A stretch of DNA of 64,000 nucleotides from assembly GCA_026400815.1 (NCBI GenBank), contig JAPLOI010000034.1:17765-81764 (forward strand), in the 5' to 3' direction. Each line of letters begins with the position of its first letter. The first letter of the stretch is position 1. The notes beneath the pieces were generated by a model. It did no database searches and was not told where the DNA came from. It saw only the letters and a program-made list of their open reading frames with translations. Origin of the DNA: Alphaproteobacteria bacterium. GTDB taxonomy: Bacteria > Pseudomonadota > Alphaproteobacteria > Acetobacterales > Acetobacteraceae. Shown one piece after another: positions 37,201 to 46,001 of this stretch. The position numbers and the translations under genes were made by a program.

Positions 37201-38346
37201 ATGACCGACACCCCTGCCTGGTCCCGCCGCACCCTTCTCGCCCAGGCCATGGGCCATGTGGATGAGGCCACACGCGCCGTCGTCCCCCCCATCCACCTCG
37301 CCACCACCTACATCCGCGACCCCGACAACGGCTACAGCTCCGGCTACATCTACGGCCGGCCAGACAACGCCACGATCCGGGAAGCCGAAACCATCATCGC
37401 CATGCTGGAGAACGCGGAAGCCGCGATGGTGCTGGGCTCCGGCATGTCGGCGGCCACCGCGGTGTTCCTGGCGCTGAAGCCCGGCGACCACATCCTGGCG
37501 TCCTCGGTGATGTATTGGGCCCTGCGCAACTGGCTGATGAACGACGCCACCCACTGGGGCCTGAAGGTCGATGTGGTGGACACGTCGGATCTCGCCGCCG
37601 TGAAAGCCGCCATCCGCCCGGGCGAAACCAAGCTGATCTGGCTCGAAACCCCGTCCAACCCGCTCTGGTCAATCACCGATATCCGCGCGGTGTCCGATCT
37701 CGCCCACAAGCACGGCGCCCGCGTCGCGGTGGACAGCACCGGCGCCAGCCCCATCCTCACCCGCCCGCTCGATTTCGGCGCCGATATCGTCATGCACTCG
37801 GCCACCAAATACCTGAACGGCCATTCCGATGTGATCGCCGGCGCGCTCGCCACCAACCAGGCCGATGATTTCTGGGCCCGCATCAAGCGCGTCCGCTCCA
37901 CCCTGGGCCAGATCCTCGGCCCGCTGGAGGCCTACCTCCTGATCCGCGGCATGCGCACGCTGGATCTGCGCGTGCGCGCCGCCTGCGGCTCGGCCATGGA
38001 ACTCGCCACCCGCCTGTCCAACCACGCCGCCATCAGCGAGGTCCTCTACCCCGGCCTGCCCACCCACCCCGGCCATGAACTGGCCAAGCGCCAGATGCAG
38101 GGCGGCTTCGGCGGCATGCTCTCCATCCGCATCCGCGCGGGTGAAGAAGCCGCCATCAAGGCCGCCGCCAACGTCGATCTCTGGAAGCGCGCCACCTCCC
38201 TGGGCGGCGTCGAAAGCCTCATCGAACACCGCGCCACCATCGAAGGCGCCGGCTCCCCCTGCCCGCCCGACCTCCTGCGCCTCTCCACCGGCATCGAAGA
38301 CGTCAACGACCTCTACACCGACCTCAACCGCGCCCTGCGCGCGTAG
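37201..38346 (+). CDS. Cystathionine beta-lyase-type PLP enzyme
   Basis: 381 residues of the Cys/Met-metabolism PLP family. The PLP lysine is in HSATKYLNGHSDV; the phosphate loop GSGMSAATAVFLAL, YIYGRPDNATIREAE and LETPSNPLW are typical. It would cleave cystathionine to homocysteine, pyruvate and ammonia (beta-lyase), although related gamma-synthases and lyases share these motifs, so the exact reaction is inferred. The start ATG at 37201 is weakly preceded by a binding site. It is isolated by palindromic elements on both sides. Confidence 0.85.
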   Translation: MTDTPAWSRRTLLAQAMGHVDEATRAVVPPIHLATTYIRDPDNGYSSGYIYGRPDNATIREAETIIAMLENAEAAMVLGSGMSAATAVFLALKPGDHILASSVMYWALRNWLMNDATHWGLKVDVVDTSDLAAVKAAIRPGETKLIWLETPSNPLWSITDIRAVSDLAHKHGARVAVDSTGASPILTRPLDFGADIVMHSATKYLNGHSDVIAGALATNQADDFWARIKRVRSTLGQILGPLEAYLLIRGMRTLDLRVRAACGSAMELATRLSNHAAISEVLYPGLPTHPGHELAKRQMQGGFGGMLSIRIRAGEEAAIKAAANVDLWKRATSLGGVESLIEHRATIEGAGSPCPPDLLRLSTGIEDVNDLYTDLNRALRA

Positions 38347-38353
38347 TTGTCGA

Positions 38354-38519
38354 GAGAAAGCAAGAAAGCAAGCGGTCACAAAGACACTAAGACACAAAGA
38401 AGCAATCCAAGGAAGAGGACACCCTACCCGTAGGGCTTAACGCGAAGTGGTTCCGCCACCTTTCTGCCTTCTCCCTTGCCTTACTTCTTTGTGTCTTTGT
38501 GGCCACTTTCTTACTTTCT
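38354..38519. repeat. Long imperfect inverted repeat with CACAAAGACAC motif
   Basis: The left arm (38354-38416) and right arm (38461-38519) are imperfect reverse complements. The perfect core is GACACAAAGAAG (38391-38402) with CTTCTTTGTGTC (38484-38495), with further matches in the CAAGAAAGCAAG and CACAAAGACAC segments. The sequence is purine-rich on one strand, unlike the surrounding DNA. It follows the cystathionine beta-lyase gene by 8 bp. It is not a coding region. Confidence 0.7.
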
Positions 38520-38618
38520 AGCCCCACCCCCAGCGGTGGGAATGCCCCCCCCACACCCCCCCAAAAAAACCTCCCCCCACCCCTTGCATCGCTAACACAT
38601 GTTAATTATATTCCCCTC

Positions 38619-39002
38619 ATGCACACCTCCTCTCCCACCCTCCCGGCCCTCATCGCCGGCCTACGCACCGCCCTGGGGGCGGACGCCCGAGGTGTGTCCA
38701 ATCTCCTCCTCGCCCTCCTCCTCCGTCTGCTCGCAAGCCTCGAACCCCTCGCCCGCATTTGGCACGCCACCACCACCACGCGCCAAGCCCCGTCCGAATA
38801 CGACCAGGATGGCCGCCTGCGCTTCCACCTGCGCCTGCGCGATGCCCGCCGTGCCCGGATTCTGTCCCGCGGCTCCCGTGGCCGCCGCCGTATCCCCACC
38901 TGGCGCGCCCGCAACCGCGGCGCCCGCTCCCTCCCCAGCCGCGCCCAGCCCCCCGCGCGCCCCATCACCGCCCGCGCGCCACCCCACGTCCACCCCGCCT
39001 AA
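38619..39002 (+). CDS. Possible small basic protein
   Basis: 127 residues (SPTLPALIAGLRTALGADAR, VSNLLLALLLRLLASLEPLA, then an Arg-rich C-terminus). One long hydrophobic helix is followed by a strongly basic, proline-rich tail. Not recognised. The 5' side is AT-rich (TTAATTATA near 38603), which could be a promoter. The remaining 120 bp before the next gene hold nothing clear. High GC content allows chance frames here, so this is tentative. Confidence 0.35.
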   Translation: MHTSSPTLPALIAGLRTALGADARGVSNLLLALLLRLLASLEPLARIWHATTTTRQAPSEYDQDGRLRFHLRLRDARRARILSRGSRGRRRIPTWRARNRGARSLPSRAQPPARPITARAPPHVHPA

Positions 39003-39123
39003 CTCCAGCGCCAAACCCACCCCGCCAACCCATGCCCATTTTATTACGATATCAGAACTAATATCCCCAACTTGCCTCCAACCCGCCCCGCCGCCATCCT
39101 CCCCCCAACGGAGGAAACCAGCG

Positions 39124-39951
39124 ATGTCCATCCAATACACCCCCCTCTCCGGCGCCATCGGCGCCGAGATCCAAGGCATCGACCTCGCCCGCGCGACGGA
39201 TGCCGAGATCGCGGAGATCCGCCAGATCTGGCTCGCCCACAACGTCGTCTTCTTCCGCGGCCAAACCCTGCCCCCGGCCGACTTCCTCGCCCTGGCCCGC
39301 CGCTTCGGCGAGCCCATCGAATACCCCTTCGTCAAGGGCATCGACGGCTTCGCGGAGATCATCCCCGTCCTCAAGCTGCCGCATGAAAAGGTGAACTTCG
39401 GCGGCATCTGGCACAGCGACACCACCTATCTGGAGCAGCCCCCGGCCGCCACGATGCTGGTCGCCCGCGAAATCCCTAGCCATGGCGGCGACACCCTCTT
39501 CGCCAACATGACCCTGGCCTACGAAACCCTGTCCCCCGGCATGAAGCAGCTGCTCGAAGGCCTGCGCTACATCTCCTCCTCCGCCAAGGCGGATGTCTCC
39601 CGCACGCGCGAAGACCGCATCAAGGACAGCAAGCGCGACGACGCCAAAACCCTCTATGAAGCCAGCCACCCCGTCGTCCGCACCCACCCGGAAACCGGCC
39701 GGAAGGCGCTCTACGTCAACGTCGCCCACGCGCTGCGCTTCGAGAACATGACGGTTGAGGAAAGCGCCCCCCTGCTGGACTATCTCTGCCAGCACGCCAT
39801 CCGCCCGGAATACACCTGCCGCTTCCGCTGGACCCCGGGCGCGCTGGCCCTGTGGGACAATCGCTGCACCCTGCACAACCCGGTCAACGACTACCACGGC
39901 CAGCTGCGCTCCATGCACCGGATCACCCTGGCCGGCGACCGGCCAACCTGA
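39124..39951 (+). CDS. TauD/TfdA-family Fe(II)/2-oxoglutarate dioxygenase
   Basis: 275 residues. Iron ligands are visible: H97 and D99 (GGIWHSDTTYLEQPPAAT) and the distal His in SMHRITLAGDRP, with the 2-oxoglutarate Arg in the same segment; WDNRCTLHNPVNDY is typical. Family members hydroxylate taurine, alkyl sulfates or aromatic ether acids; the substrate cannot be told. The start follows GGAGGA. The next gene, a GMC oxidoreductase in the same direction 58 bp on, may act in the same pathway (inference). Confidence 0.92.
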   Translation: MSIQYTPLSGAIGAEIQGIDLARATDAEIAEIRQIWLAHNVVFFRGQTLPPADFLALARRFGEPIEYPFVKGIDGFAEIIPVLKLPHEKVNFGGIWHSDTTYLEQPPAATMLVAREIPSHGGDTLFANMTLAYETLSPGMKQLLEGLRYISSSAKADVSRTREDRIKDSKRDDAKTLYEASHPVVRTHPETGRKALYVNVAHALRFENMTVEESAPLLDYLCQHAIRPEYTCRFRWTPGALALWDNRCTLHNPVNDYHGQLRSMHRITLAGDRPT

Positions 39952-40009
39952 TCCCTTGCAGCGCCCCCGCGCCGCGCGCAAAAGTCGTGGCACGTAGGGG
40001 AAACGACCA

Positions 40010-41617
40010 ATGAGCGAATTCGACTACATCGTGGTGGGTGCCGGCGCCGCCGGTTGCGTGCTGGCCAACCGCCTCAGCGCCAATGGCCGCCACAAGGTCG
40101 CCGTGCTGGAAGCCGGCGGGCCCGACCGCAACATCTTCATCAAGATCCCCGCGGGCTTCAACAAGACCGTCTACAACCCCAACCTCAACTGGGGCTACAC
40201 CACCGCCCCCGGCCCCCATATCGACAACCGCCGCATCGCCTATCCCCGCGGCAAGGTCCTCGGCGGCTCCGGCTCGATCAACGGCCATCTCTACGTCCGC
40301 GGCCAGGCGGCGGACTACGACATGTGGGCCCAGCTCGGCTGCCGCGGCTGGTCGTGGGATGACGTGCTGCCCTACTTCAAGCGCGCCGAAACCCGCGGCA
40401 ATGGCGGCGGCGACCCCACCGTGCGCGGCAGCGACGGGCCCCTCAACATCCAGGACCAGCGCGACCCCCACCCGCTGTCGGATGCCTACATCGCCGCCAA
40501 CGAGGCGCTCGGCCTCAGGCGCACGCCAGACTACAACTCCGGCGACCAGGAAGGCACCTTCCTCTACCAGCAGATGATGAAGAACGGCCGCCGCTGGTCC
40601 CCGGCCGATGCCTATCTCCGCCCCGCCCTGGCCCGCCCCAACGTCACCCTGCTGCAGCACTGCATGGCCAGGCGCATCGTGTTCGAAGGCCGCCGCGCCA
40701 CCGGCATCGCCGTCTCCATCAAGGGCGGGCCGGAAACGATCCTGAAGGCCGGTAAGGATATCGTGCTCGCCGGCGGCAGCATCAACTCACCGCAACTGCT
40801 GCAGATCTCCGGCGTCGGCGACCCCGATTGGCTCGCCGATATCGGCGTTGCCGTCCACCACGCCCTGCCCGGCGTCGGCCGCAACTTCCGCGACCACTAC
40901 GCCACCCGCGTCTCCGCCCGCGTGAAGGGCACCGGCTCGCTCAACGAACGCGCCCGCGGCATCCGCCTGGTGGGGGAGGTGCTGCGCTACGCCCTCACCC
41001 GCAAGGGCCTGCTCACCGCCAGCCCCAGCCACGCCGGCGGCTACATGAAAACCCGCGAAGGGCTGGAAACGCCCGACATGCAGCTCTACTTCGCGCCCGC
41101 CAGCTACGCCGCCGGCAACTATGGAACGTCAGACCTCGATCCCCTGCCGGGCATGACCCTGGGCTGCTCCCAGCTCCGCCCCGACAGCATCGGCCACCTC
41201 AAGGCCGTCTCGGCCGATCCGCTGGTGCATCCGGAGATCCAGCCCAACTACCTCGCCACCCAGTCAGACCGCGATGCCCTGCTCGCCGCCATGAAATACC
41301 TGCGCAAGCTCCTGCAAACCCGCCCGCTGGCCGATTTCGTGGACCACGAGAACTTCCCCGGCAAGGATGTGGTGACCGATGCGGATTGGATGACCCACGC
41401 CCGCGCCACCGGCTCCACCACCTACCACCCGGTGGGCAGCTGCAAGCTGGGCACCGATCCGATGGCCGTGGTCGATCCCGCCACCATGAAGGTGCACGGC
41501 CTGGAAGGCCTGCGCGTGGCCGATGCCTCGCTGATGCCCACCATGGTCAGCGGCAACACCTACGCCGCGACGAACATGATCGCGGAGAAGGGCAGCGACC
41601 TGATCCTGGCTGGCTAA
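40010..41617 (+). CDS. GMC-family FAD-dependent oxidoreductase (choline dehydrogenase-like)
   Basis: 535 residues. FAD-binding start YIVVGAGAAGCVLANRLSAN, GMC signature 1 (PRGKVLGGSGSINGHLYVRG), signature 2 (LAGGSINSPQLLQISGVGD), and the catalytic end HPVGSCKLGTDPMAVVDP with VADASLMPTMVSGNTYA. It oxidises an alcohol to an aldehyde, passing electrons to the respiratory chain or oxygen; the substrate is unknown. Its stop overlaps the stop of the convergent ATP12 gene (shared CTAA). Confidence 0.93.
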   Translation: MSEFDYIVVGAGAAGCVLANRLSANGRHKVAVLEAGGPDRNIFIKIPAGFNKTVYNPNLNWGYTTAPGPHIDNRRIAYPRGKVLGGSGSINGHLYVRGQAADYDMWAQLGCRGWSWDDVLPYFKRAETRGNGGGDPTVRGSDGPLNIQDQRDPHPLSDAYIAANEALGLRRTPDYNSGDQEGTFLYQQMMKNGRRWSPADAYLRPALARPNVTLLQHCMARRIVFEGRRATGIAVSIKGGPETILKAGKDIVLAGGSINSPQLLQISGVGDPDWLADIGVAVHHALPGVGRNFRDHYATRVSARVKGTGSLNERARGIRLVGEVLRYALTRKGLLTASPSHAGGYMKTREGLETPDMQLYFAPASYAAGNYGTSDLDPLPGMTLGCSQLRPDSIGHLKAVSADPLVHPEIQPNYLATQSDRDALLAAMKYLRKLLQTRPLADFVDHENFPGKDVVTDADWMTHARATGSTTYHPVGSCKLGTDPMAVVDPATMKVHGLEGLRVADASLMPTMVSGNTYAATNMIAEKGSDLILAG

Positions 41618-42318
41618 CGGCTCAGCGAAAGATACCGCGCCGCCAGCGCGATATCGCTGGCGACGCGCTCGCGCCGTTCCTGCGATTCCCACTCCACGCC
41701 CCACTGTTCCGCCTGGAACAGCTCGTCCAGCTGCGATGCCACCGTCGCCCCGGCGGCATCCAGCACCCCCTCGGCCACCGCCAGCCCCAGCACCAGGCTG
41801 CCGGTAGAGGGAACGATGATCCCCAGCGCCGCCAGCGCCGAGACCGTCTGCGCCGCCACCGCCGCCGCCAATGCCGCCACCGCCGCAGCCGGCTGCGGCC
41901 GGTGCATCACCCCGGCCGTCACCTCCAGCGGGGCGCCATACCGCTCCGCCGCCCAGTCCAGCCAGGGATGCCACTCCGCCGCCTGCCGCGCCACCAGCGC
42001 CGCCGGATCCTCGGCGCGGTAGCACAGCAGGTCGCTCTCGGCATACTTGGCCAGTTCAAGCGCCACCGCCTCGGCATTCGGCGCCACGCGTTCCTGCGCC
42101 GTGCCGGCCAGCCGGGTCAGCGGCGTGTCGGCAAAGCTCATCTCGCCGCCCTTCTTGCCGCCCGCCGCCTGCCACTCCGCCGCGATCGCGTCGGCCAGGC
42201 CGGGCTGGCCCAGCAGCAACGGCGCCCCGCCGGGCAGGCGCATCGGCTTGCCGTCCAGCAGCACCTGCCACCGATCGCCCACCGGCTCGGCCGTGGCGTT
42301 GTCCCAGAACCGCTTCAT
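41614..42318 (-). CDS. ATP12-family F1-ATPase assembly chaperone
   Basis: 234 residues from ATG 42318 (MKRFWDNATAEPVGDRWQVL). ATP12 hallmarks are DGKPMRLPGGAPLLL, AIAAEWQA, the DTPLTRLAGTAQERV region, ESDLLCYRA, HPWLDWAAERYGAPLEVTAG and WGVEWESQERRERV. It binds F1 alpha subunits during ATP synthase assembly and is conserved in alphaproteobacteria and mitochondria. It lies 10 bp downstream of the AsmA gene. Confidence 0.92.
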   Translation of the reverse strand: MKRFWDNATAEPVGDRWQVLLDGKPMRLPGGAPLLLGQPGLADAIAAEWQAAGGKKGGEMSFADTPLTRLAGTAQERVAPNAEAVALELAKYAESDLLCYRAEDPAALVARQAAEWHPWLDWAAERYGAPLEVTAGVMHRPQPAAAVAALAAAVAAQTVSALAALGIIVPSTGSLVLGLAVAEGVLDAAGATVASQLDELFQAEQWGVEWESQERRERVASDIALAARYLSLSR

Positions 42319-42328
42319 CGCTTGGCTC

Positions 42329-44824
42329 CTATCTGCCCCGCGGCGGCGGGGCCACCAGGTCCGGCCGGGCATTGCGCCCCTGTGGCATCACCCCCACCCG
42401 CCCCGACCGCGCCTGTTCCAGCACCGTCGGGCAGGAATCGGGCGCCACCGCCTCCGCCCGCGGCCGCGCCGGCTCCTGCGACTCCAACTCCATCCGCGGC
42501 ACCCGGAAACTGCCCTCCAGCTTGGCAGGGACCGTCACACCCTGCCCCGCCATCCGGATCGACGACCGCAGCCGCAGCGCCAGTTCCTCGGCCTTCAGGT
42601 CGATCGTGCCGTCGCCCTGGATCGTCACCCGCCCGCTTTCCAGCAGCAGCCCCGCCACCGTCACCTTGCCGCGCTCGGCATCCACCCGTGCCGCGAAGCA
42701 GCGCAGCCGCGCCAGCGTGCCAGCCAGGGTTGTCAGGTTCATCGGCACCCGCGCCGCCCCCATCACGCCAGACAGCGGATCCAGCAGCAGCCGGCTGTCG
42801 ATGTTGCCTTCCACGATCGCCAGCCCCAGGCGTCCCGTGACGCTGTCGGCCATAGACCGGATCCAATCGCCCTCGGCACTGAGGTCGGCATCGATCTCCA
42901 GATCCCCGAACAGATTGTCCCGCCGTGTGGGGGAGGCCAGCAGCGGCTGCACCGGAATCCCGGGGATCGCCGCGCGCAGCCGCATCGGAATCTTCGCGTC
43001 GGAGGCATCGACCATCAGACGCACCGATGCCTGCCCATTCGGCAAATCCGCCACCAGCGGATCCGCCACCAGCTTGCCGCCCTCCAGCACCACCCGCCCG
43101 GCCACGTTGCGCCACGTCGCCCCGGCGGCGACCAACTCGCCCAGCGCCAGCGTCAGGTCGGCATCGGCCTGGCGCAGCGTGTCCAGGTGCAGGCGCCGGT
43201 TTGGGATCACCCGCGTATCGTCCCAGCCCTGCCGCCGGAACGGCGAGGGCCGGTCGGCCAGCTCAAGCGAACCGAACGCATCCGCCAGAACCTCGCCCAA
43301 CTCATCCGCATCCAACTTCGTGCTGCGCAACGTGCCCGACAGCCCGGCCCGCGGGGACAAATGCAGCACGAAGTCGCCGCCGAGATCCCCGTGCGGGGTG
43401 ACAATCGCCACGCTGCGCAACGCCACCCGCTCGGCAAAGCCACCGGCTGCGCCATCGGCCAGCCGCCCCTCCAGGGAAACATTGCGCAGCCGCGGCAGGC
43501 GCTGGCCGACCAGGGGGGAAAGCAGTTCCAGATCCGCCACCCGCGCGCTGACGGCCAGATCGAGCCCGCTGCGCTTGCCCGGCGCCGCCACGCCACCCTT
43601 GAGCGCCACCCGCGTGGCGCCGGCCTCGGCCTCGATGTCGATCGGGAAGAACACCGACTCCCCGGCATTCTCCGGCAGGAAGGCGGAGATGCCGCCCAAC
43701 GCGCCACGCAGCTTCACCGGCACGCCGTTCAACGTGCCCAGCACCTCGCCGCGCAGTGCCTGTTCCAGCTCGGGCATGGTGATATCGGCCGTATCCACCT
43801 TCAGCCCGGGCACCCAGGCGGTGAAATCGGAAGCGTCCATCTGAAGCCGTGCGCCCGAGATATCCGGAACGCTGCCTGTGCCATCGGCAATGCGGGCGGT
43901 GAGGGAGACGGTGCGCATGGCCGGCAGCCGGTACGGCAGCAGCCCGACCAGCGTGCTGGTATCGCCCACCCAGGCATCGACCTTCACGGCATAGCCGGAG
44001 AGCTCCAGCGGGCGCTGGATGCCGCCGGCCACCGTCAGCTTGGCGCCCTGCGATTCCAGCGCCACGCGCAGCGGCCAGGGCGTGGTGGCGGTGGTATCCA
44101 GCAGCCGGGGCAGCGGCCCCACCTGGCCGCTGGCGGCAATCCGCTGGGTGCCGTAGCCGAGATCGGCGGACAGCGACATCGATCCGCCGCCCTCGGCCTC
44201 CGTCAGCGTGATGCGGCGCAGGATCAGGTTGGTGGCCCGGCCGGCGCGGGCATCGGCCAGGGTGAGGCGGCCGTCCTTGAGGTTGAAGCTGCGCGGCAGG
44301 GCATGGGCCGGCCCCGCGGCTGGCTTGGTACCGGGCGGCGCGGGCGGGTTGCGCCAGTTCGGCACGCCGTCCGCGTCGATCGCCAAGTGGATCTCCGGGT
44401 CCACGATCACCAGGCGCTTGATGACGGTGCGGCCGGTGAGCAGGGAGGAGCGCGACAGCTCGGCCTCCAGCCGGCCGATGCGGGCCAGCGGTGGCCCGTC
44501 GAAGCCGGCGCGGGTGGGGATGACCACGTTCTCCAGCGCCACCGTGGCCTTGCCGACGGAATCGATCACCAGCGGGCCGGTGATCGTCACCTCCCGCCCG
44601 GTGGCCTGGCGCAGGGCGGCCTGGGCTTCCTCGCGCAGGGCCTCGGTATCGATCAGCAGGCGAATGAGCCCAATGCCCGCACCGGCAAGGAGGCTGATGC
44701 CCAGCACCGCGGCCAGGAGAAGGCGCAGCCAAGGCAAAGGCGGCGGCCGGCCCTCGCGCAGCTGGGCCAAGGGAAACGCGCCCTGCCCCGCCCGCTCGAT
44801 CCTGATCCCGCTGCGCCCCGACAT
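42329..44824 (-). CDS. AsmA-family protein
   Basis: 831 residues. One N-terminal membrane segment (PWLRLLLAAVLGISLLAGAG) precedes a large periplasmic region with the AsmA N-terminal pattern (LRQATGREVTITGPLVID, GLIRLLIDTE). The C-terminal AsmA_2-like part includes LVADLPNGQASVRLMVDASD and MADSVTGRLGLAIVEGNIDS, LLLDPLSGVM. AsmA/TamB-like proteins are thought to bridge inner and outer membranes for lipid transport. The gene forms a minus-strand pair with the ATP12 gene. Confidence 0.88.
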   Translation of the reverse strand: MSGRSGIRIERAGQGAFPLAQLREGRPPPLPWLRLLLAAVLGISLLAGAGIGLIRLLIDTEALREEAQAALRQATGREVTITGPLVIDSVGKATVALENVVIPTRAGFDGPPLARIGRLEAELSRSSLLTGRTVIKRLVIVDPEIHLAIDADGVPNWRNPPAPPGTKPAAGPAHALPRSFNLKDGRLTLADARAGRATNLILRRITLTEAEGGGSMSLSADLGYGTQRIAASGQVGPLPRLLDTTATTPWPLRVALESQGAKLTVAGGIQRPLELSGYAVKVDAWVGDTSTLVGLLPYRLPAMRTVSLTARIADGTGSVPDISGARLQMDASDFTAWVPGLKVDTADITMPELEQALRGEVLGTLNGVPVKLRGALGGISAFLPENAGESVFFPIDIEAEAGATRVALKGGVAAPGKRSGLDLAVSARVADLELLSPLVGQRLPRLRNVSLEGRLADGAAGGFAERVALRSVAIVTPHGDLGGDFVLHLSPRAGLSGTLRSTKLDADELGEVLADAFGSLELADRPSPFRRQGWDDTRVIPNRRLHLDTLRQADADLTLALGELVAAGATWRNVAGRVVLEGGKLVADPLVADLPNGQASVRLMVDASDAKIPMRLRAAIPGIPVQPLLASPTRRDNLFGDLEIDADLSAEGDWIRSMADSVTGRLGLAIVEGNIDSRLLLDPLSGVMGAARVPMNLTTLAGTLARLRCFAARVDAERGKVTVAGLLLESGRVTIQGDGTIDLKAEELALRLRSSIRMAGQGVTVPAKLEGSFRVPRMELESQEPARPRAEAVAPDSCPTVLEQARSGRVGVMPQGRNARPDLVAPPPRGR

Positions 44825-44892
44825 GCCTGCTCCCGTTCGTTCCGGACTGTCCTAGCGCATGCGCCGAGGGGAGGGAAAGGGAAGGGAAGCGC

Positions 44893-45000
44893 CTTCTTTT
44901 TCCAGAGAAAAAGAAGCAAAAAGACTTTTGCGAGCTTGCGCCCGTGCCAGCACGGGCAAAACAGATAAAAGTTTTTTGGTTCTTTTTTTCAAAAAAGAAC
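44893..45000. repeat. AT-rich nested palindrome, copy 2 (probable bidirectional terminator)
   Basis: Left hairpin CTTCTTTTT/AAAAAGAAG (44893-44916), central GC hairpin GCCCGTGC/GCACGGGC (44940-44957) and right hairpin GTTCTTTTTT/AAAAAAGAAC (44979-45000). Compared with copy 1 the outer pair of the right hairpin has switched from C-G to G-C on both sides, a compensatory change that supports a selected stem. The element touches the stop region of the pseudouridine synthase gene (2 bp away). Confidence 0.8.
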
Positions 45001-45002
45001 CC

Positions 45003-46001
45003 CTACCTTGTTCGCTTCGGCTTGAATGGCGGCGGCGCGCTGAACGCCAGCGCCTTGAACGTCTCGATCATGTGCGCCGGCAGCTCCGCCTCCACGGTCA
45101 GCGTTCCCCCTTCGGGATGCGGCAAGGAGAGGCGGCGGGCGTGAAGGTGCAGCCGCTCCGGGAAGCCTTCCACCAGGGCGGAGTTCCGATTGCCTTCGTC
45201 CTGCTTCTCGCTGCCGTAGGGGGCATCGCCGAGGATGGGCGCGCCGATGCTGGCGCAATGGACGCGCAGCTGGTGGGTGCGGCCGGTGAGCGGGCTGAGT
45301 TCCAGCCAGGAAAGCTTGCGGCCGGCGTGATCCAGCGTGCGGTAGTCGGTGATGGAGTGGGCGGTGTCTTCGTCGTAGGGGCCGGCGACGGCGGCGCGTT
45401 CGCCGCGGAAGCCGTCGATGCGGACCAGGTCGCGCTCGATGCGGCCTTCCACCGGCACCGGGCGGCCGGCAACGACGGCCCAGTAGGTTTTCTCCACCGT
45501 GCGACCGCGGAAGGCGGCGGCGAGCTTGGCGGCGATGCCGGGGGTGCGGGCGACGACGAGAACGCCGGAGGTGTCGCGGTCCAGCCTGTGGACGAGGCGG
45601 GGCTTCTCGCCATCGGCGTTGCGCAGGGCAGCCAGCATCATGTCCAGGTGCTTGCTGATCCCTGGCCCGCCCTGGGTGGGCAGGCCGGACGGCTTGTTGA
45701 GGACGATGAGCTGATCGTCCTGGTAGAGGATCATCGACTCCAGCTCGCGGCCCAGCGCGGGATCGAGCGGCGGCGGGGCGGGTGCGGGGGCGGGGCCGCT
45801 GGGCAAAGGCGGGATGCGGATGGCCTGGCCGGGTGCCAGGCGGGTGCCGGCATCGGCGCGCTTGCCGTCCACGCGCATCTGGCCGGTGCGGCAAAGCTTG
45901 TGGATCACCCCTTGGGTGATGCCGGGGAAATGGCGGCGGAACCAGCGGTCGAGGCGGATATCGGCCTCGTCCTCGGTGACTTCTTTGGTGCTGACGGTCA
46001 T
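45003..46001 (-). CDS. RluA-family pseudouridine synthase (RluC/D-like)
   Basis: 332 residues. An S4 RNA-binding domain (RLDRWFRRHFPGITQGVIHK) is followed by the RluA catalytic core with the active-site Asp motif LVHRLDRDTSGVLVVAR, LNKPSGLPTQ, LSPLTGRTHQLRVHCASIG and ILGDAPYGS. It isomerises uridines in 23S rRNA; RluC-type is likelier than RluD by overall appearance but unproven. Its ATG overlaps the rarA stop by 4 bp. Confidence 0.92.
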   Translation of the reverse strand: MTVSTKEVTEDEADIRLDRWFRRHFPGITQGVIHKLCRTGQMRVDGKRADAGTRLAPGQAIRIPPLPSGPAPAPAPPPLDPALGRELESMILYQDDQLIVLNKPSGLPTQGGPGISKHLDMMLAALRNADGEKPRLVHRLDRDTSGVLVVARTPGIAAKLAAAFRGRTVEKTYWAVVAGRPVPVEGRIERDLVRIDGFRGERAAVAGPYDEDTAHSITDYRTLDHAGRKLSWLELSPLTGRTHQLRVHCASIGAPILGDAPYGSEKQDEGNRNSALVEGFPERLHLHARRLSLPHPEGGTLTVEAELPAHMIETFKALAFSAPPPFKPKRTR

